From: Halochromatium glycolicum | GTDB lineage: Bacteria; Pseudomonadota; Gammaproteobacteria; Chromatiales; Chromatiaceae | Reading direction: 5' to 3' | DNA length: 64,000 nucleotides | NCBI RefSeq assembly: GCF_016584085.1 | Contig: NZ_NRSJ01000018.1 | Location: forward strand, 1 to 64,000 | Shown here: positions 45,330 through 54,157 of the stretch, piece after piece | Numbering within the stretch: position 1 is the first letter of the stretch | Layout: each line of letters begins with the position of its first letter | Program-made: the position numbers and the translations under genes | The notes under the pieces: generated by a model | Seen by the model: only the letters and a program-made list of their open reading frames with translations | Told to the model about the DNA's origin: nothing | Databases searched by the model: none

Positions 45330-45758
45330 TCAAATCTCGGCTAGACCGAACAGCCCGAGCAGCGCCGCGTACCGCGCGCCTTTGCCGATCCAGGTCAAGG
45401 CGAAGAACAGGTCGAAGCGCACTCGCATCACCCCGGCGATGAAGGTGAGCGCATCGCCGCCGACGGGCAGCCAGGCCATCAGCAGTGACCAGACGCCCCA
45501 GCGCTGATACCAGCGCTGCGCCGGGCCGAGCGTGCCGGGCTTGAACGGGAACCAGCGCCGGTCCTGATAGTGCAGCAGCCAACGTCCCAGCGCCCAGTTC
45601 ACGGCTGCGCCCAGCGTGTTGCCGGCTGTGGCCCAGAGCCAGAGCGCCCACGGGTCGTAGCCGCCAGCCTGCAGACCGACCAGCAACGCTTCCGAGTAGA
45701 ACGGCAGCAGGGTCGCGGCGATGAAGGCGGCCGAGAACAGGCCGAGATAGGCTTCCAA
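45330..45758 (-). CDS. YqaA/DedA-type inner-membrane protein
   Basis: A 142-residue membrane protein of the VTT (SNARE-associated) group, YqaA branch. Four to five hydrophobic segments are visible; family motifs include LPFYSEALLVGL, ATAGNTLGAAVNW and LMAWLPVGGDALTFIAGVMR. Members are thought to move lipids or carriers across the membrane; the YqaA branch is unassigned. Stands alone, convergent with hldE. Confidence 0.82.
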   Translation of the reverse strand: MEAYLGLFSAAFIAATLLPFYSEALLVGLQAGGYDPWALWLWATAGNTLGAAVNWALGRWLLHYQDRRWFPFKPGTLGPAQRWYQRWGVWSLLMAWLPVGGDALTFIAGVMRVRFDLFFALTWIGKGARYAALLGLFGLAEI

Positions 45759-45974
45759 TAGATCGGGCTCACTGTGCTAAACCGCGTCCAGAGACAGAAA
45801 CGTCATTTTTCCGCAACAGGCGCGGCCAAAATTGCACATCCCAAACTGGACGCAGTGAAATTGCCATTCAGAGCGGGCTCGGGTCGCGCCTCTAGGTTGT
45901 CCCCGCCGACTGTGCTGCAAGCGCTCGCTGGGTGTATGGTTCCGCCAGCCGCCGGTTCCAGGCTCACAATGATG

Positions 45975-46023
45975 GCCATTCCGCCTGATCGCCGGAAGGA
46001 GGCATTCGCAGGATTCAGCACCT
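45975..46023 (-). repeat. Dispersed repeat family 2, copy R3 (short)
   Basis: Read on the minus strand this stretch starts GGTGCTGAAT and ends GATCAGGCGGAATGGC, matching the second half of R1 and R2. It lies in the 320-bp gap between the YqaA-type and glutamine-amidotransferase genes, which otherwise holds nothing I recognise. Confidence 0.6.
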
Positions 46024-46082
46024 GTGGGCCAGCCTGTCCGGCAGGCAGCACGACTGGTGCGATCTGTTGATCAGGCCCCTGA

Positions 46083-46805
46083 TCAGGCCCCTGAGTCCGT
46101 GCCGGTGTCGCGAGCACTGATTCGCCGCCGCGCGGCCTCGACCAGCTCGGCGAACAGACGACGCTGGCCATGGCTGTAGAGCAGGAACTCGGGGTGCCAT
46201 TGCACGCCGCGCAGACAACAATGCTCAGGGGCCTCGATCGCTTGTACGATTCCGTCGAGGTCACGGCCGGCGACCACAAGCCCATCACCCAACCGGTCGA
46301 TCCCCTGATTGTGGAGGCTGTTGATCCGCGCGCGCGGCGCCCCGAGCAGCTGCTCCAGTTCGGTGCCGGGCTCGATACAGAGCGTCTTCAGTGGGAAGAT
46401 GGTCCAGCGATTCGAGGTCTGCTTCCGGCGTGAGCGCAACTCTTGGAAGAGATTGCCGCCGAGCCGGACGTTCAGGAGTTGCGCGCCGCGGCAGATGCCG
46501 AGCAGCGGCAAGCCGCGTGCAAGCGCCCGATCGATCACGGCCGACTCCAGCGCATCGCGCTCCGGGTCGTACTTCGGTGAGACCTCGGGTGCGTCCGCAT
46601 AGAGCACCGGGTCGATGTCATGTCCGCCGGTGATGACGACGCCGTGGGCCTGTTCTTGGATCGCGGGTTTGGGATCGGCGGGCGTGATCAGTTCCGCCCG
46701 CGCTCCGGCCAGGCGCAGCGCGAGCCTGACCAGTAGCTTGGGCGCGTGAGAGCCGCGTGTCGGGCCGGTGATCGCGATCAGAGGAATCGGTGCTCGTGCA
46801 GCCAT
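46083..46805 (-). CDS. Class I glutamine amidotransferase-like peptidase C26
   Basis: A 240-residue hydrolase of the gamma-glutamyl-GABA hydrolase (PuuD) type. The catalytic triad is complete: C105 in GICRGAQLLN, H204 and E206 in VQWHPEF. VITGGHDIDP near 57-66 is also typical. It would cleave a gamma-glutamyl amide. Its start overlaps the end of the amidoligase gene by 28 bp, so the two proteins are probably made together: one forms and the other cuts or trims a glutamyl-type amide (inference). Confidence 0.85.
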   Translation of the reverse strand: MAARAPIPLIAITGPTRGSHAPKLLVRLALRLAGARAELITPADPKPAIQEQAHGVVITGGHDIDPVLYADAPEVSPKYDPERDALESAVIDRALARGLPLLGICRGAQLLNVRLGGNLFQELRSRRKQTSNRWTIFPLKTLCIEPGTELEQLLGAPRARINSLHNQGIDRLGDGLVVAGRDLDGIVQAIEAPEHCCLRGVQWHPEFLLYSHGQRRLFAELVEAARRRISARDTGTDSGA

Positions 46806-47803
46806 CGGTCACTCTGCTGTTTCCAATCGCTGGTCAGACGTTCCAGCGGGGCATTCAGGTAGGCCCAGTAGTCGCGGCACAGGGCCTCGAGGTGGGCCGG
46901 ATCGGCGGCCAGGCGTTCGACCACCAGCCAATCGTTCCAAGGCTGCGCCAGGTTCCAGCCCGATCGGGCGATCTCGCTGTTCGGGAGCCGATAGTGCAGG
47001 GTTGGCCGTGGCTTGACCCGCTCATCGTCGATCCGTGCCCGCACCCGCTGTTCGTCGACATGGGTGAACAACGGGAGCATATCCAAGGCCCGGTTGCGCG
47101 TCGGGTTGGCATCCAGATAGTCGTCGATCAGTCGGCCAAGATTCGGCGAGTAATCGGGCGCGACTGCGGTCCGCACATAGCCCTTCGGGAAGGGGTCTGC
47201 GAAGAAGGTCAGACGTCGGGTCAGGTCCACTCGGGCGCGCTCGCGCAGCCAGTCCTCGATGCATAGGAACGCCTGCAGGTACTGCCTAATGGTATCGGCA
47301 TCGGTGGCGGGGATCTCCGGGTTCAGCTGCATGCCGAAGGCAAAGGTCGGATCATCGGCGGTGCCTTTGGCGCCGGCTGCGCGCAGGCGCTCGATGATCC
47401 GGTTGAATTCGCCGAGGCGTGCGAGTGGCAGCGGCGGACTGATCACCTCGACTGGCACGATGCGCTCGGCCACCAGCCGCAGCAGGTCCTCGGCCAGCCC
47501 CTCGACTGCCTCGCTGAGGTCATCCTCAACCCGCTCGCGACGTCCCATCGTCTTCAGAAAGGTGAAGTCGAGTTCGATCTGCCACGCGCCGGCCGGATCG
47601 CCCTGTAATGCGACCTCATAGCGGCCGGGACGGCTGAGCGCGCCGCCCTCTGCGCCGAACAGCTCCTCCCGGACCAGCTGAGCGGCCTCATCAACGGTTA
47701 GGCCGGCCAGCTCGATCTCGACCCCGACGCGGCGCGGTTGGCCGGCAGCGGTCGTCGTCAGTGGCGGCAGGGTCAACCGCTCGCGCGGCGTGCTGTTCGT
47801 CAT
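46778..47803 (-). CDS. Amidoligase-family enzyme
   Basis: A 341-residue protein with the amidoligase (PF12224) pattern, related to glutamine synthetase and glutamate-cysteine ligase folds: RRVGVEIELAGL near residue 24, ending the first strand with GxExE, then WQIELDFTFLKTM and VEVISPPLPL, and FGMQLNPEI in the middle. These enzymes are predicted to form amide bonds using ATP, and are often encoded with a glutamine amidotransferase, as here. The substrate is unknown. It is the first gene of the two-gene unit. Confidence 0.8.
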   Translation of the reverse strand: MTNSTPRERLTLPPLTTTAAGQPRRVGVEIELAGLTVDEAAQLVREELFGAEGGALSRPGRYEVALQGDPAGAWQIELDFTFLKTMGRRERVEDDLSEAVEGLAEDLLRLVAERIVPVEVISPPLPLARLGEFNRIIERLRAAGAKGTADDPTFAFGMQLNPEIPATDADTIRQYLQAFLCIEDWLRERARVDLTRRLTFFADPFPKGYVRTAVAPDYSPNLGRLIDDYLDANPTRNRALDMLPLFTHVDEQRVRARIDDERVKPRPTLHYRLPNSEIARSGWNLAQPWNDWLVVERLAADPAHLEALCRDYWAYLNAPLERLTSDWKQQSDRWLHEHRFL

Positions 47804-47862
47804 TGCTGCCTCCTCTCGGCGATTTCGGATGCCCGCAGGTATTGGTGATCATGACAAGGCCC

Positions 47863-48090
47863 TCAGCGCATTGATGGTGCCCGGCCCCGGGTTTGGGTCT
47901 TGCTAAGCGACGTGATCCAGATGCTGCTCAAGCCGGCACTTGCTGCCGACAGGACCTCGATGCCAATCAGGGGCCCCTCTGCATCGCAGTCTGCGAGGCG
48001 TCCGGATTCGATTGCTTGGGTGCTTGCCGCTTCTGCATCAGTCATCTCGAAGTAGGCAGCGTTCGCCTCGAGCTCCAATTCGAGCTTCAT
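47863..48090 (-). CDS. DUF2283 family protein
   Basis: A 75-residue protein. The pattern MKLELELEANAAYFEMTDAE, then DAEGPLIGIEVLSAAS, matches DUF2283 (a small beta-rich fold with a DxxGxxxGIEIL-like core). The C-terminal 25 residues are not conserved. Function unknown. An ATG three codons upstream is equally possible. Confidence 0.6.
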   Translation of the reverse strand: MKLELELEANAAYFEMTDAEAASTQAIESGRLADCDAEGPLIGIEVLSAASAGLSSIWITSLSKTQTRGRAPSMR

Positions 48091-48150
48091 GGTCGGCATG
48101 CCTCGTTGTCGAAATAGGCGGGTCGGCTCGATGGCGAGAGCTCTGCACGA

Positions 48151-48918
48151 TCATGCGCGGACCCTAAGCCCTTTCGTGGCGGCTGCGCAATCGCTTGCCA
48201 GCAAGATCTCGATGCTGGCGGCCAGCCTATCGAGCGGATCAGAGCGGGCATCGATCACCTGGGGACCCGAGGGTAGGTCGGGCTGGGCCGAGCATAGGGC
48301 GACACTGTAACCCTGGAGAGCCGAGTAGGAGCAGATGAACCATCGCTGGCCGTTGACTCTGACCTCGGTGCCTCGATCCCGGGACGGCCGCGCGTCGAAT
48401 GAGGCCAGGGAGCCACTCAAGCCGACTCCGGTTGCCTTGAGCAGGCTCTCCTTGCGGCTCCAGAGCTCGAAGAAGCGTTGTGCGCGCTCCGCCGAGCTGA
48501 ATTCGGCCAGCCATCGCTGCTCATCAGGCGTAAAGAAGCGGCGCGCGATGGCGTCCTGATCCCGATCTGCGCGGATCTGCTCGCAGTCCACGCCCAGGGG
48601 CGCCCCTCCGATCCCAAGACCGACGTACTCGCCCGAATGCGAGAGGTTGAAGTGGAAGTCCGGATCATCCGGATAGCAGGGCTTGCCGGCGCTGCTGCGG
48701 GGCAGGGCGATCTGATCGAGCGGGACCCCGTGCAGCCGATGGATCGCCAACCGTGGCAAGATGGCCGCTGTGATGGCCCGCATCTGGTCGGCCATCTGGC
48801 GGAATCGGCTGATGCGCGCGCGTTCGTCCGCTGGCAGCGCTTCCAGCAGATCGGCCTGCGTCGTTTCATCCGGTTCAAGGGCAATCCTGGCCAACAGCAA
48901 ACGGGTTCCGATGAGCAC
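48151..48918 (-). CDS. 4'-phosphopantetheinyl transferase (Sfp type)
   Basis: Moves phosphopantetheine from CoA to a carrier protein serine. The Sfp-type motifs are present: HFNLSHSGEYV, GVDCEQIR (metal site) and WSRKESLLKATGVGL. Length 255 fits the Sfp rather than the AcpS group. The start is a GTG at 48918. Its first 8 bp overlap the first bases of the divergent methyltransferase gene. No polyketide or peptide synthase gene is nearby. Confidence 0.87.
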   Translation of the reverse strand: MLIGTRLLLARIALEPDETTQADLLEALPADERARISRFRQMADQMRAITAAILPRLAIHRLHGVPLDQIALPRSSAGKPCYPDDPDFHFNLSHSGEYVGLGIGGAPLGVDCEQIRADRDQDAIARRFFTPDEQRWLAEFSSAERAQRFFELWSRKESLLKATGVGLSGSLASFDARPSRDRGTEVRVNGQRWFICSYSALQGYSVALCSAQPDLPSGPQVIDARSDPLDRLAASIEILLASDCAAATKGLRVRA

Positions 48919-49534
48919 CGAGACTGATCTCCAAACCGCCTACAGACATCTCGCGGCACAGTACGACGCCAACCGCGATCAATTCGATATCGCTCGCTTG
49001 CTTGATGGGCTCCAAGACCGCTTGCCCGACCAGGGCGTCCTCCTCGATCTCGGCTGTGGCGCCGGCGTACCAGTCGCCCAGACCTTTCTGGCGAACGGCT
49101 GGGAGGTGGTGGGCGTCGATTTCTGCCCGGAGATGTTAGCGCTCGCAGCACAGCATGTGCCAGCGATGCGCAGGGTCTGCGGCGACATGCGCCGGCTGGC
49201 GCTTGCGCCCAAGAGCGTCGATGCGGTGACCTGTGTCTACAGCCTATTCCATCTCCCCTGGCGTGAGCATGGCGCGCTGTTTCAGCGGATTGCCGGTTGG
49301 CTGCGGCCGAACGGTCGCCTGTTCTTCACCTACGCGACTGCCGACTACACCGGTGAGCCGGAGTTCGAAGGTTGGATCGACTTCATGGGCGAGCGCCTCT
49401 TCTACAGCCATAGCACGGAGGCGCGGTTGCGGCAGCAGCTTGCCTCGGCAGGCCTGCAGATCGAGTCTGAAGAGCGCCCGGAGATCGGCGGGGAGCGCTT
49501 TCTTTGGGTGACCGCCAGCGCTGCGGAGGGTTGA
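48911..49534 (+). CDS. Class I SAM-dependent methyltransferase
   Basis: A 207-residue methyltransferase. The SAM loop is LLDLGCGAGVPVAQ near residues 43-56, with VVGVDFCPEML as the acidic strand end and GDMRRLALAPKSVDAV as motif II. The acceptor is unknown. The ATG at 48911 lies in the first codons of the divergent phosphopantetheinyl transferase gene; the open frame on this strand continues upstream but its content is the antisense of that gene. Confidence 0.83.
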   Translation: MSTETDLQTAYRHLAAQYDANRDQFDIARLLDGLQDRLPDQGVLLDLGCGAGVPVAQTFLANGWEVVGVDFCPEMLALAAQHVPAMRRVCGDMRRLALAPKSVDAVTCVYSLFHLPWREHGALFQRIAGWLRPNGRLFFTYATADYTGEPEFEGWIDFMGERLFYSHSTEARLRQQLASAGLQIESEERPEIGGERFLWVTASAAEG

Positions 49535-49723
49535 AGTGAGCCTTCTTTCCGCTCAATGTCGAACTCCTGGGCGGACCGGCCCGCGGCCACCCAAGGGTCG
49601 CCTTCTCTATTCGCCATGTTGCGATTCCTGCCATCGCGAGACGCGGAAATTGCCCAGATGGGGGCTTGTGAGCTGAGCCGGATCGAGCGAGCATCTGGGC
49701 AAGGTGGGTCGGTAGGGCCCTGT

Positions 49724-50965
49724 CTAATCCGTTCCCGATCGCTCGTCTGCTTCCGTCAGGACCCGCAGATCGGAGTGCACCAGTGTCCGATGCACCGGGC
49801 AGCGCTCGGCGATCTTGAGCAGGTACGCATGCTCCTGCTCGCTAAGCGCGCCGGTCAGTGCGATGCGCTGGACGATCTGCTGCGGGCCATGCCTTTCATT
49901 GTCCGGGACCGGGAGCTGCTCGTGACGCAATCGCACCTCGATGTCATCGAGGGGCATCTGCTTGCGGTTGGCGACCATCCGCACCGTGATCGAGGTGCAG
50001 GCGCCGAGCGCCATCAACAGCAGCTCGTAGGGGTTGGGCCCCAGGTCCGTTCCGCCGGCCGAGGTCGGCTCATCGGCGAGCAGCTGATGCCGCGCGGCAT
50101 AGAGACCGCGCAGGAAGGCTTGGTCGCGCTCGGTGACCAAGACCTCGCCAGTCGCAACGGTCGGCGCGGTGCCGCCGCTGGTCTCTTCGCGATGGCTGAA
50201 CAGGCCGAGGTAGCGGCTCGCCCAGGCCACCAAGGTCTCGGCGACGTACTCCGAATCCTCCCGGTTGGTCAGCAGGTGGTCGGCACGGTCGAGCGAGATG
50301 AAGCTCTTCGGGTGCAGCGCGGCCCAGTAGATCTTGGCCGCTTCCTCGACCTCGACGATCTCGTCGACCGGCGAATGGAACACGAGCAGCGGGCGCTTGA
50401 GCCGGCGGATATGCTCGGCGTCAGCATATTGCTCAAGGTCGTCGAGGAACTGGCGGCGGATGCGAAAGTGCCGCCGGCCGATCTTGACCTCGGCCTCGCC
50501 GGTGGCCTCGAGCTCGCCCCGCACGCCGGTGAACAGATGCTGTATATGGCCGGGTGTCGCCGGCGCTGCGATGGTGACCACCGCCTGGACCGATGGCAGC
50601 TTCCCGGCGGCGGCGAGCACCGCTGCGCCGCCGAGGCTGTGGCCGATCAACAGGGCTGGGGCGGCGTGATCACGCTCGAGCGCGGCCGCGGCAGCGAGCA
50701 GATCCTGCACGTTCGACGAGAAGCTCGTATTGGCGAAATCGCCATCGCTGTTGCCGAGCCCGGTGAAATCGAACCGCAGCACCGCGATGCCGCGGGCCGC
50801 GAGCGCGCGTGCGATCCGGGTCGCGGCCGCCAGGTCTTTGCCACAGGTGAAACAATGCGCGAAGAGCGCATAACGCTGGGTCTCGACGCCTGGCGGTGGC
50901 GTCTCCAGCAATCCCGCCAACCGGTGGCCATCAGGGTTGTCGAAGTCGAATCGGATGCGTGCCAT
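49724..50965 (-). CDS. Alpha/beta hydrolase-OsmC fusion protein
   Basis: A 413-residue two-domain protein. Residues 1-255 are an alpha/beta hydrolase with the nucleophile S110 (GHSLGG), the acid D201 and H230. Residues about 275-405 are an OsmC/Ohr-like domain with the two redox cysteines C323 ([11 protein letters not shown]) and C389 (ERCPVH). OsmC proteins reduce organic peroxides; the hydrolase partner could release the peroxidised acyl group first (inference). The fusion is known in bacteria. Stands alone. Confidence 0.88.
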   Translation of the reverse strand: MARIRFDFDNPDGHRLAGLLETPPPGVETQRYALFAHCFTCGKDLAAATRIARALAARGIAVLRFDFTGLGNSDGDFANTSFSSNVQDLLAAAAALERDHAAPALLIGHSLGGAAVLAAAGKLPSVQAVVTIAAPATPGHIQHLFTGVRGELEATGEAEVKIGRRHFRIRRQFLDDLEQYADAEHIRRLKRPLLVFHSPVDEIVEVEEAAKIYWAALHPKSFISLDRADHLLTNREDSEYVAETLVAWASRYLGLFSHREETSGGTAPTVATGEVLVTERDQAFLRGLYAARHQLLADEPTSAGGTDLGPNPYELLLMALGACTSITVRMVANRKQMPLDDIEVRLRHEQLPVPDNERHGPQQIVQRIALTGALSEQEHAYLLKIAERCPVHRTLVHSDLRVLTEADERSGTD

Positions 50966-51298
50966 GGTGTGCTGATTAGCTGATCTCGGGGAGGCAGGAT
51001 GCCATCAAATTGACGCTGAGCCTACTGCTCGGCGGCCAGTCGGTATTGGCAGATGGTAGGTGATTGTCGCTGAACGGTAGAAGGTGGGTCTGGGAGATGG
51101 CCCCCACCTTCGGCGCTGGTGCAACACCCGTATTGCCGTGGCCGAGGAACAATCAGCGGGCTGCGCAGTCGTCGGACTATTGGCAATCTAACCTCGGCAG
51201 TTGGGCTGTTATGCTCCGCTATGCCAGTACAGCGCCTGCGATCGTCGCCGCTTGCCAAGATGGCCCGATGAGAATGACTGGTCACCTCTCCCAGAACT
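50966..51298. promoter_or_regulatory. Divergent gap before the VWA operon, with a stem-loop
   Basis: A perfect 9-bp inverted repeat (GAAGGTGGG at 51080-51088 and CCCACCTTC at 51103-51111) lies in the middle. The promoters for the leftward hydrolase-OsmC gene and the rightward VWA operon must lie here. Otherwise I see no gene. Confidence 0.35.
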
Positions 51299-52012
51299 AT
51301 GAGTCGATCGAAGAAAGATTTGCAGAGTACGTCGAGCCGCGATGACGTGGACGCCTTCCTACAGCAGGTCGCGGCGGCACCGAAGCCAACGCCGACCGGT
51401 GAGCGCGGCCGACTGATCTTCGCGATGGATGCGACCGCCAGCCGTGAGCCGACCTGGGACCGCGCGGCCAGCATCCAGGCGGCGATGTTCCAGGAGACGC
51501 GCGACCTCGGCGGACTCGATGTCCAGCTCGTCCACTATCGCGGCTTCCAGGAGCTGCATCACTCGCCCTGGTGCAGTAGCGCCGATGCATTGTTGCCGCG
51601 GATGACCGCGGTGCGCTGCGCCGCTGGGATCACCCAGATCGGTCGCGTGCTCGACCACGCACTGGTCGAGGCGGAGCGCAAGCGCGTCAACGCGCTGGTC
51701 TTCGTCGGCGATTGCGTCGAGGAACCGCTCGATGGTCTCGCCGACCGGGCCGGCCGGCTCGGCCTGCTCGGTGTCCCGGTCTTCGTGTTCCAGGAGGGGC
51801 GCGAGCCGATCGCCGAGCGCGCGTTGAAGGAGATCGCGCGCCTCAGCGGCGGTGCCTGGTGCCCGTTCGATGCCTCGAGCCCGCGCACCCTGAAGGAGCT
51901 TCTCAGTGCCGTTGCGGTCTACGCAGCAGGCGGCCGCAAGGCGCTGGCGGATTTCAGCAAGCGTCGAGGCGGCGCGGTCTTGCAGCTCACCTGGCAAATC
52001 ACTAAGGACTAA
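51299..52012 (+). CDS. VWA-like protein
   Basis: A 237-residue protein with a von Willebrand A-like fold. The metal-site motif is degenerate (IFAMDATASREPTWD in place of DxSxS), followed by TQIGRVLDHAL and VNALVFVGDCVEEPLD. No signal peptide or membrane helix, so cytoplasmic. The function is unknown. It is the first gene of five in one tight run: 3 bp separate it from the J-domain gene. Confidence 0.72.
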   Translation: MSRSKKDLQSTSSRDDVDAFLQQVAAAPKPTPTGERGRLIFAMDATASREPTWDRAASIQAAMFQETRDLGGLDVQLVHYRGFQELHHSPWCSSADALLPRMTAVRCAAGITQIGRVLDHALVEAERKRVNALVFVGDCVEEPLDGLADRAGRLGLLGVPVFVFQEGREPIAERALKEIARLSGGAWCPFDASSPRTLKELLSAVAVYAAGGRKALADFSKRRGGAVLQLTWQITKD

Positions 52013-52015
52013 CCT

Positions 52016-52846
52016 GTGGGTCGCTTACTCGTTCTATTGATCATCGTCGGCGGGCTGATCGGGTTCCTATACTGGTTCAGTCGCACACCCGCCCCGCAGG
52101 TTGCTCGGGTGCTGCGACGGGTCGCGCTCTGGGGTGGTATCGGGCTGCTGCTGCTTGCGACCCTCAGCGGTCGCCTAAATCCGATCTTTGCCGCGGTCGC
52201 CGCCGCGATCCCGGTCGGCATCCGTATCCTGAACCTGCTGCACATGCTGCCGATGCTGCAGCGAGTCCTGCAGTCGCTCGGCCTCGGCGGCCTCGCGGCG
52301 AGCATTCCCGGCGGCGGGCTTAGCGGCGGCAGTGGCGGGCGGCGCTCCGCGATCCGCACCCGCTACCTCGCGATGAGCCTCGATCACGCGAGCGGCGCGA
52401 TGGACGGCGAGGTCCGCGAAGGGCCATTTCAGGGGCAGCGGCTATCGGAGCTCGAGCTGGAGCAGCTGCTGCGCATGTTGGAGCTCTACCAGGACAGCGA
52501 CGAGCAGTCCGCCGCGGTCCTCACCGCGTACCTCGAGCGCGAGCACCCGGCTTGGCGCGAGCAGGCATCGCAGGGTACTGGCGATTGGTCTGGCGATGGC
52601 CAGCGCGGGGCAGGGGCTCGGTCGGGCGGTGGCGGAGACGCCGGGCAACGGGGCGCCGAGCGTGCACGCGCGACCATGACCCGCGACGATGCGCTCGCAA
52701 TCCTCGGGCTCGAAGCGGGCGTCGATCCTGATCAGATCCGCGCCGCGCATCGCCGGCTGATGCAGAAGCTGCACCCGGATCGCGGCGGCTCCGACTATTT
52801 GGCGGCTCAGATCAACGCCGCCAAGCATCTCCTCCTCGGCGAATAA
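52016..52846 (+). CDS. Membrane-anchored J-domain protein
   Basis: A 276-residue protein with two or three N-terminal hydrophobic segments (about 3-22, 37-68), a Gly-rich linker, and a C-terminal J-domain (about 220-276). The HPD motif is present (KLHPDRGGSDYLAAQ), as in TIM14/DnaJ-like proteins that recruit Hsp70 to a membrane site. It starts with a GTG at 52016, 3 bp after the VWA gene. The client is unknown. Confidence 0.82.
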   Translation: MGRLLVLLIIVGGLIGFLYWFSRTPAPQVARVLRRVALWGGIGLLLLATLSGRLNPIFAAVAAAIPVGIRILNLLHMLPMLQRVLQSLGLGGLAASIPGGGLSGGSGGRRSAIRTRYLAMSLDHASGAMDGEVREGPFQGQRLSELELEQLLRMLELYQDSDEQSAAVLTAYLEREHPAWREQASQGTGDWSGDGQRGAGARSGGGGDAGQRGAERARATMTRDDALAILGLEAGVDPDQIRAAHRRLMQKLHPDRGGSDYLAAQINAAKHLLLGE

Positions 52847-52848
52847 CG

Positions 52849-53514
52849 ATGCTGGATTCCTACTGCGAGCGCGCCGGCGCGGCCGGACTCCTTGCCGAGC
52901 CGATCAATCTGATCACGAATGCGGCCTTCGTCGTCGCCGCGGTCTTTGCCGCTCGGCGCCTCGCCATCGAGCCCGATCTCGGACTGCGCAACGCCTGGGA
53001 TCTCGGCTTGCTGGTGCTGCTGCTCGCCGCGATCGGCGTCGGCAGCGCCCTCTGGCACAGCTTCGCGACCGGCTGGGCGGTGCTCGCCGACGTCATTCCG
53101 ATCACGCTCTTCATCAACCTCTACCTCCTCAGCTTCGGCTGGCGGGTGCTCAGGCTGCGGCCGCTGGCGCTGGCCGGACTCTGGCTCGGGTATCAGGTGC
53201 TGAGTGTCGGTCTGGTGGCCCTTACCGGCCCCGGATTGCTCAATGGCTCGATCGGCTATGTGCCGGCGCTCGCGTTCCTGGTCGGGTTCTGGTGGGTCTT
53301 GCGCCGGCGCGCTGATCCACTTGCACCGATGCTGTTGACAGCGTGTCTCTTGTTCGTCAGCTCGCTGACCTTCCGCACCCTCGATATCGCGGCCTGCGGG
53401 ACGCTGCCAATCGGCTTGCACTTCCTCTGGCACCTGCTCAACGCGCTGCTGCTCTACCTGCTGCTCCGCGGTTTGATCGACGCTCGCCGACCCTGCGTAA
53501 GGGTCAGCCAATAG
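52849..53514 (+). CDS. Ceramidase-like (CREST superfamily) membrane hydrolase
   Basis: A 221-residue membrane protein with about seven helices. All the proposed catalytic residues of alkaline ceramidases are present: S66 and H70 (GSALWH), D81 (ADVIPI), and H191 and H195 (HFLWH). The start C6-E7 and EPINLITN also match. In eukaryotes these enzymes hydrolyse ceramide; the bacterial substrate is unknown and may be another N-acyl lipid. It begins 2 bp after the J-domain gene. Confidence 0.82.
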   Translation: MLDSYCERAGAAGLLAEPINLITNAAFVVAAVFAARRLAIEPDLGLRNAWDLGLLVLLLAAIGVGSALWHSFATGWAVLADVIPITLFINLYLLSFGWRVLRLRPLALAGLWLGYQVLSVGLVALTGPGLLNGSIGYVPALAFLVGFWWVLRRRADPLAPMLLTACLLFVSSLTFRTLDIAACGTLPIGLHFLWHLLNALLLYLLLRGLIDARRPCVRVSQ

Positions 53515-53524
53515 GATCGATCCA

Positions 53525-54157
53525 ATGCGCGGAATCGAGCAAATCCCCTGGTTGTACGACCTGTCGATGCTGCTGATGCCGGGTCTGCAGCGCTGGCGAC
53601 GATCGCTGGCGCGACTGGCGCGCGGCCGGGTGCTGGAGGTGGGCTGCGGCACTGGGCAGATGCTGCCGCTCTACCCCGACAGCGTCGAACTGTACGGACT
53701 CGACCCCAACGTCGATGCCCTGCTTCGCGCCCAGCGGCGTGCACCCGGGGCGAAGCTCTTGTGCGCCACAGCTGAGCACCTGCCGTTTCCCGACCAGTTC
53801 TTCGATACGCTGGTATCGAGCCTGGTCTTCTGCAGCGTGGCGGACCCCGACCGAGGGCTGGCGGAGATCCGTCGGGTGCTGAAACCGCAAGGCCGTCTGC
53901 TGATGCTGGAGCACGTCCACGCCCAAAACCACATCGGGCGCTGGGTGCTCGATACCCTGCAGCCCCCCTGGACGCGATTGACCGGTGGTTGTCACCCGAA
54001 CCGGGATACCGAGACAAGGGTCGAAGGTGCCGGGTTCCATATCGAGCATGCATGCTACAAGGCGAGCGGGCTCATGCGTCACTTCGTCGCCACACCCGAG
54101 CTCAGGGCTCCGGGCAGGGCTTCGGGCAGCCTGCGGGCTTCGGCGAGGCCCTCGTGA
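53525..54157 (+). CDS. UbiE-like class I methyltransferase
   Basis: A 210-residue SAM methyltransferase. The SAM loop is VLEVGCGTGQMLPLY near residues 36-50; LYGLDPNVDALL, LPFPDQFFDTLVSSLVFC and RVLKPQGRLLMLEH follow, a layout shared with phospholipid and quinone methyltransferases. The last 18 residues are Arg/Ser/Ala-rich and not conserved. It starts 10 bp after the ceramidase gene and its stop shares one base with the ligase start, so it is translationally coupled. Confidence 0.85.
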   Translation: MRGIEQIPWLYDLSMLLMPGLQRWRRSLARLARGRVLEVGCGTGQMLPLYPDSVELYGLDPNVDALLRAQRRAPGAKLLCATAEHLPFPDQFFDTLVSSLVFCSVADPDRGLAEIRRVLKPQGRLLMLEHVHAQNHIGRWVLDTLQPPWTRLTGGCHPNRDTETRVEGAGFHIEHACYKASGLMRHFVATPELRAPGRASGSLRASARPS

